Part shown: in pieces, positions 63,971 through 64,000 of the stretch
Layout of the letters: each line of letters begins with the position of its first letter
Position numbering within the stretch: position 1 is the first letter of the stretch
Assembly (NCBI RefSeq): GCF_010993985.1
Contig: NZ_WINH01000001.1
Coordinates: 124,001 to 188,000, forward strand
Length of the DNA: 64,000 bases
Direction: 5' to 3'
From: Paraferrimonas sp. SM1919
Lineage (GTDB): Bacteria > Pseudomonadota > Gammaproteobacteria > Enterobacterales > Shewanellaceae
Notes under the pieces: model-generated
The model's database searches: none
What the model was told of the DNA's origin: nothing
The model's input: the letters and a program-made list of their open reading frames with translations, nothing else
Made by a program: the position numbers and the translations under genes

Positions 63971-64000
63971 AATAACCTTTGCAGTTTCCCCTGTGGTTAA

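Overview
The window looks like chromosomal DNA of a marine gammaproteobacterium of the Shewanella type (Alteromonadales). The evidence is the housekeeping block on the right: radA-cysQ, recA-mutS, and a leftward nrdR-ribD-ribE-ribBX-ribH-nusB-thiL-pgpA run next to glyA and ettA. Supporting details are a NusB starting [11 protein letters not shown] and a RibB protein whose GTP cyclohydrolase half has lost its zinc-cysteine motif, as in the RibBX class described in Shewanella. The assignment is by gene order and protein features read by eye. I saw no tRNA, rRNA, insertion sequence, integrase or CRISPR array.

Layout. (1) 1-4.2 kb: the 3' end of a TonB-dependent receptor, then flavin-dependent halogenase, SapC-like and DUF6445 genes, a set that recurs beside such receptors. 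(2) 4.2-10.8 kb: small secreted proteins and a 1713-residue secreted polysaccharide-lyase-like protein with three CBM6-like modules and calcium-binding repeats. (3) 10.8-20.5 kb: a neprilysin-type lipoprotein peptidase, an M17 aminopeptidase, a TonB receptor behind a LacI-type palindrome, tpm, a 33-residue membrane peptide, a VOC protein and an unknown membrane protein. (4) 20.5-32.7 kb: a nine-gene leftward catabolic operon, divergent from a membrane protein and an MFS transporter. (5) 32.7-39.5 kb: a dihydrofolate-reductase-family gene behind six perfect 8-bp repeats, then two paralogous TonB receptors. (6) 39.6-64 kb: an ArnT-like glycosyltransferase, cysQ-radA, a PilZ protein, an ECF sigma operon, then the core genes and an outer-membrane barrel protein.

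The most unusual part is region 4. It encodes a tandem nitrilase, a homologue of plant red chlorophyll catabolite reductase (RCCR), an acyl-CoA-dehydrogenase-fold flavoprotein, two aldehyde dehydrogenases, and four proteins resembling NicD, NicF, NicC and NicE of nicotinate breakdown, without a NicX ring-opening dioxygenase. With the transporter and two neighbouring TonB receptors, this reads as an uptake and degradation pathway for a nitrogen-containing ring compound. The RCCR homologue makes an open-chain tetrapyrrole (bilin or chlorophyll catabolite) ending in maleamate/maleate-like intermediates a testable hypothesis. The substrate is not shown by the sequence.

Most genes are separated by clear intrinsic terminators. 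recA carries a LexA box exactly filling its promoter spacer. Start codons were chosen by Shine-Dalgarno position and family length where the longest open frame looked too long.
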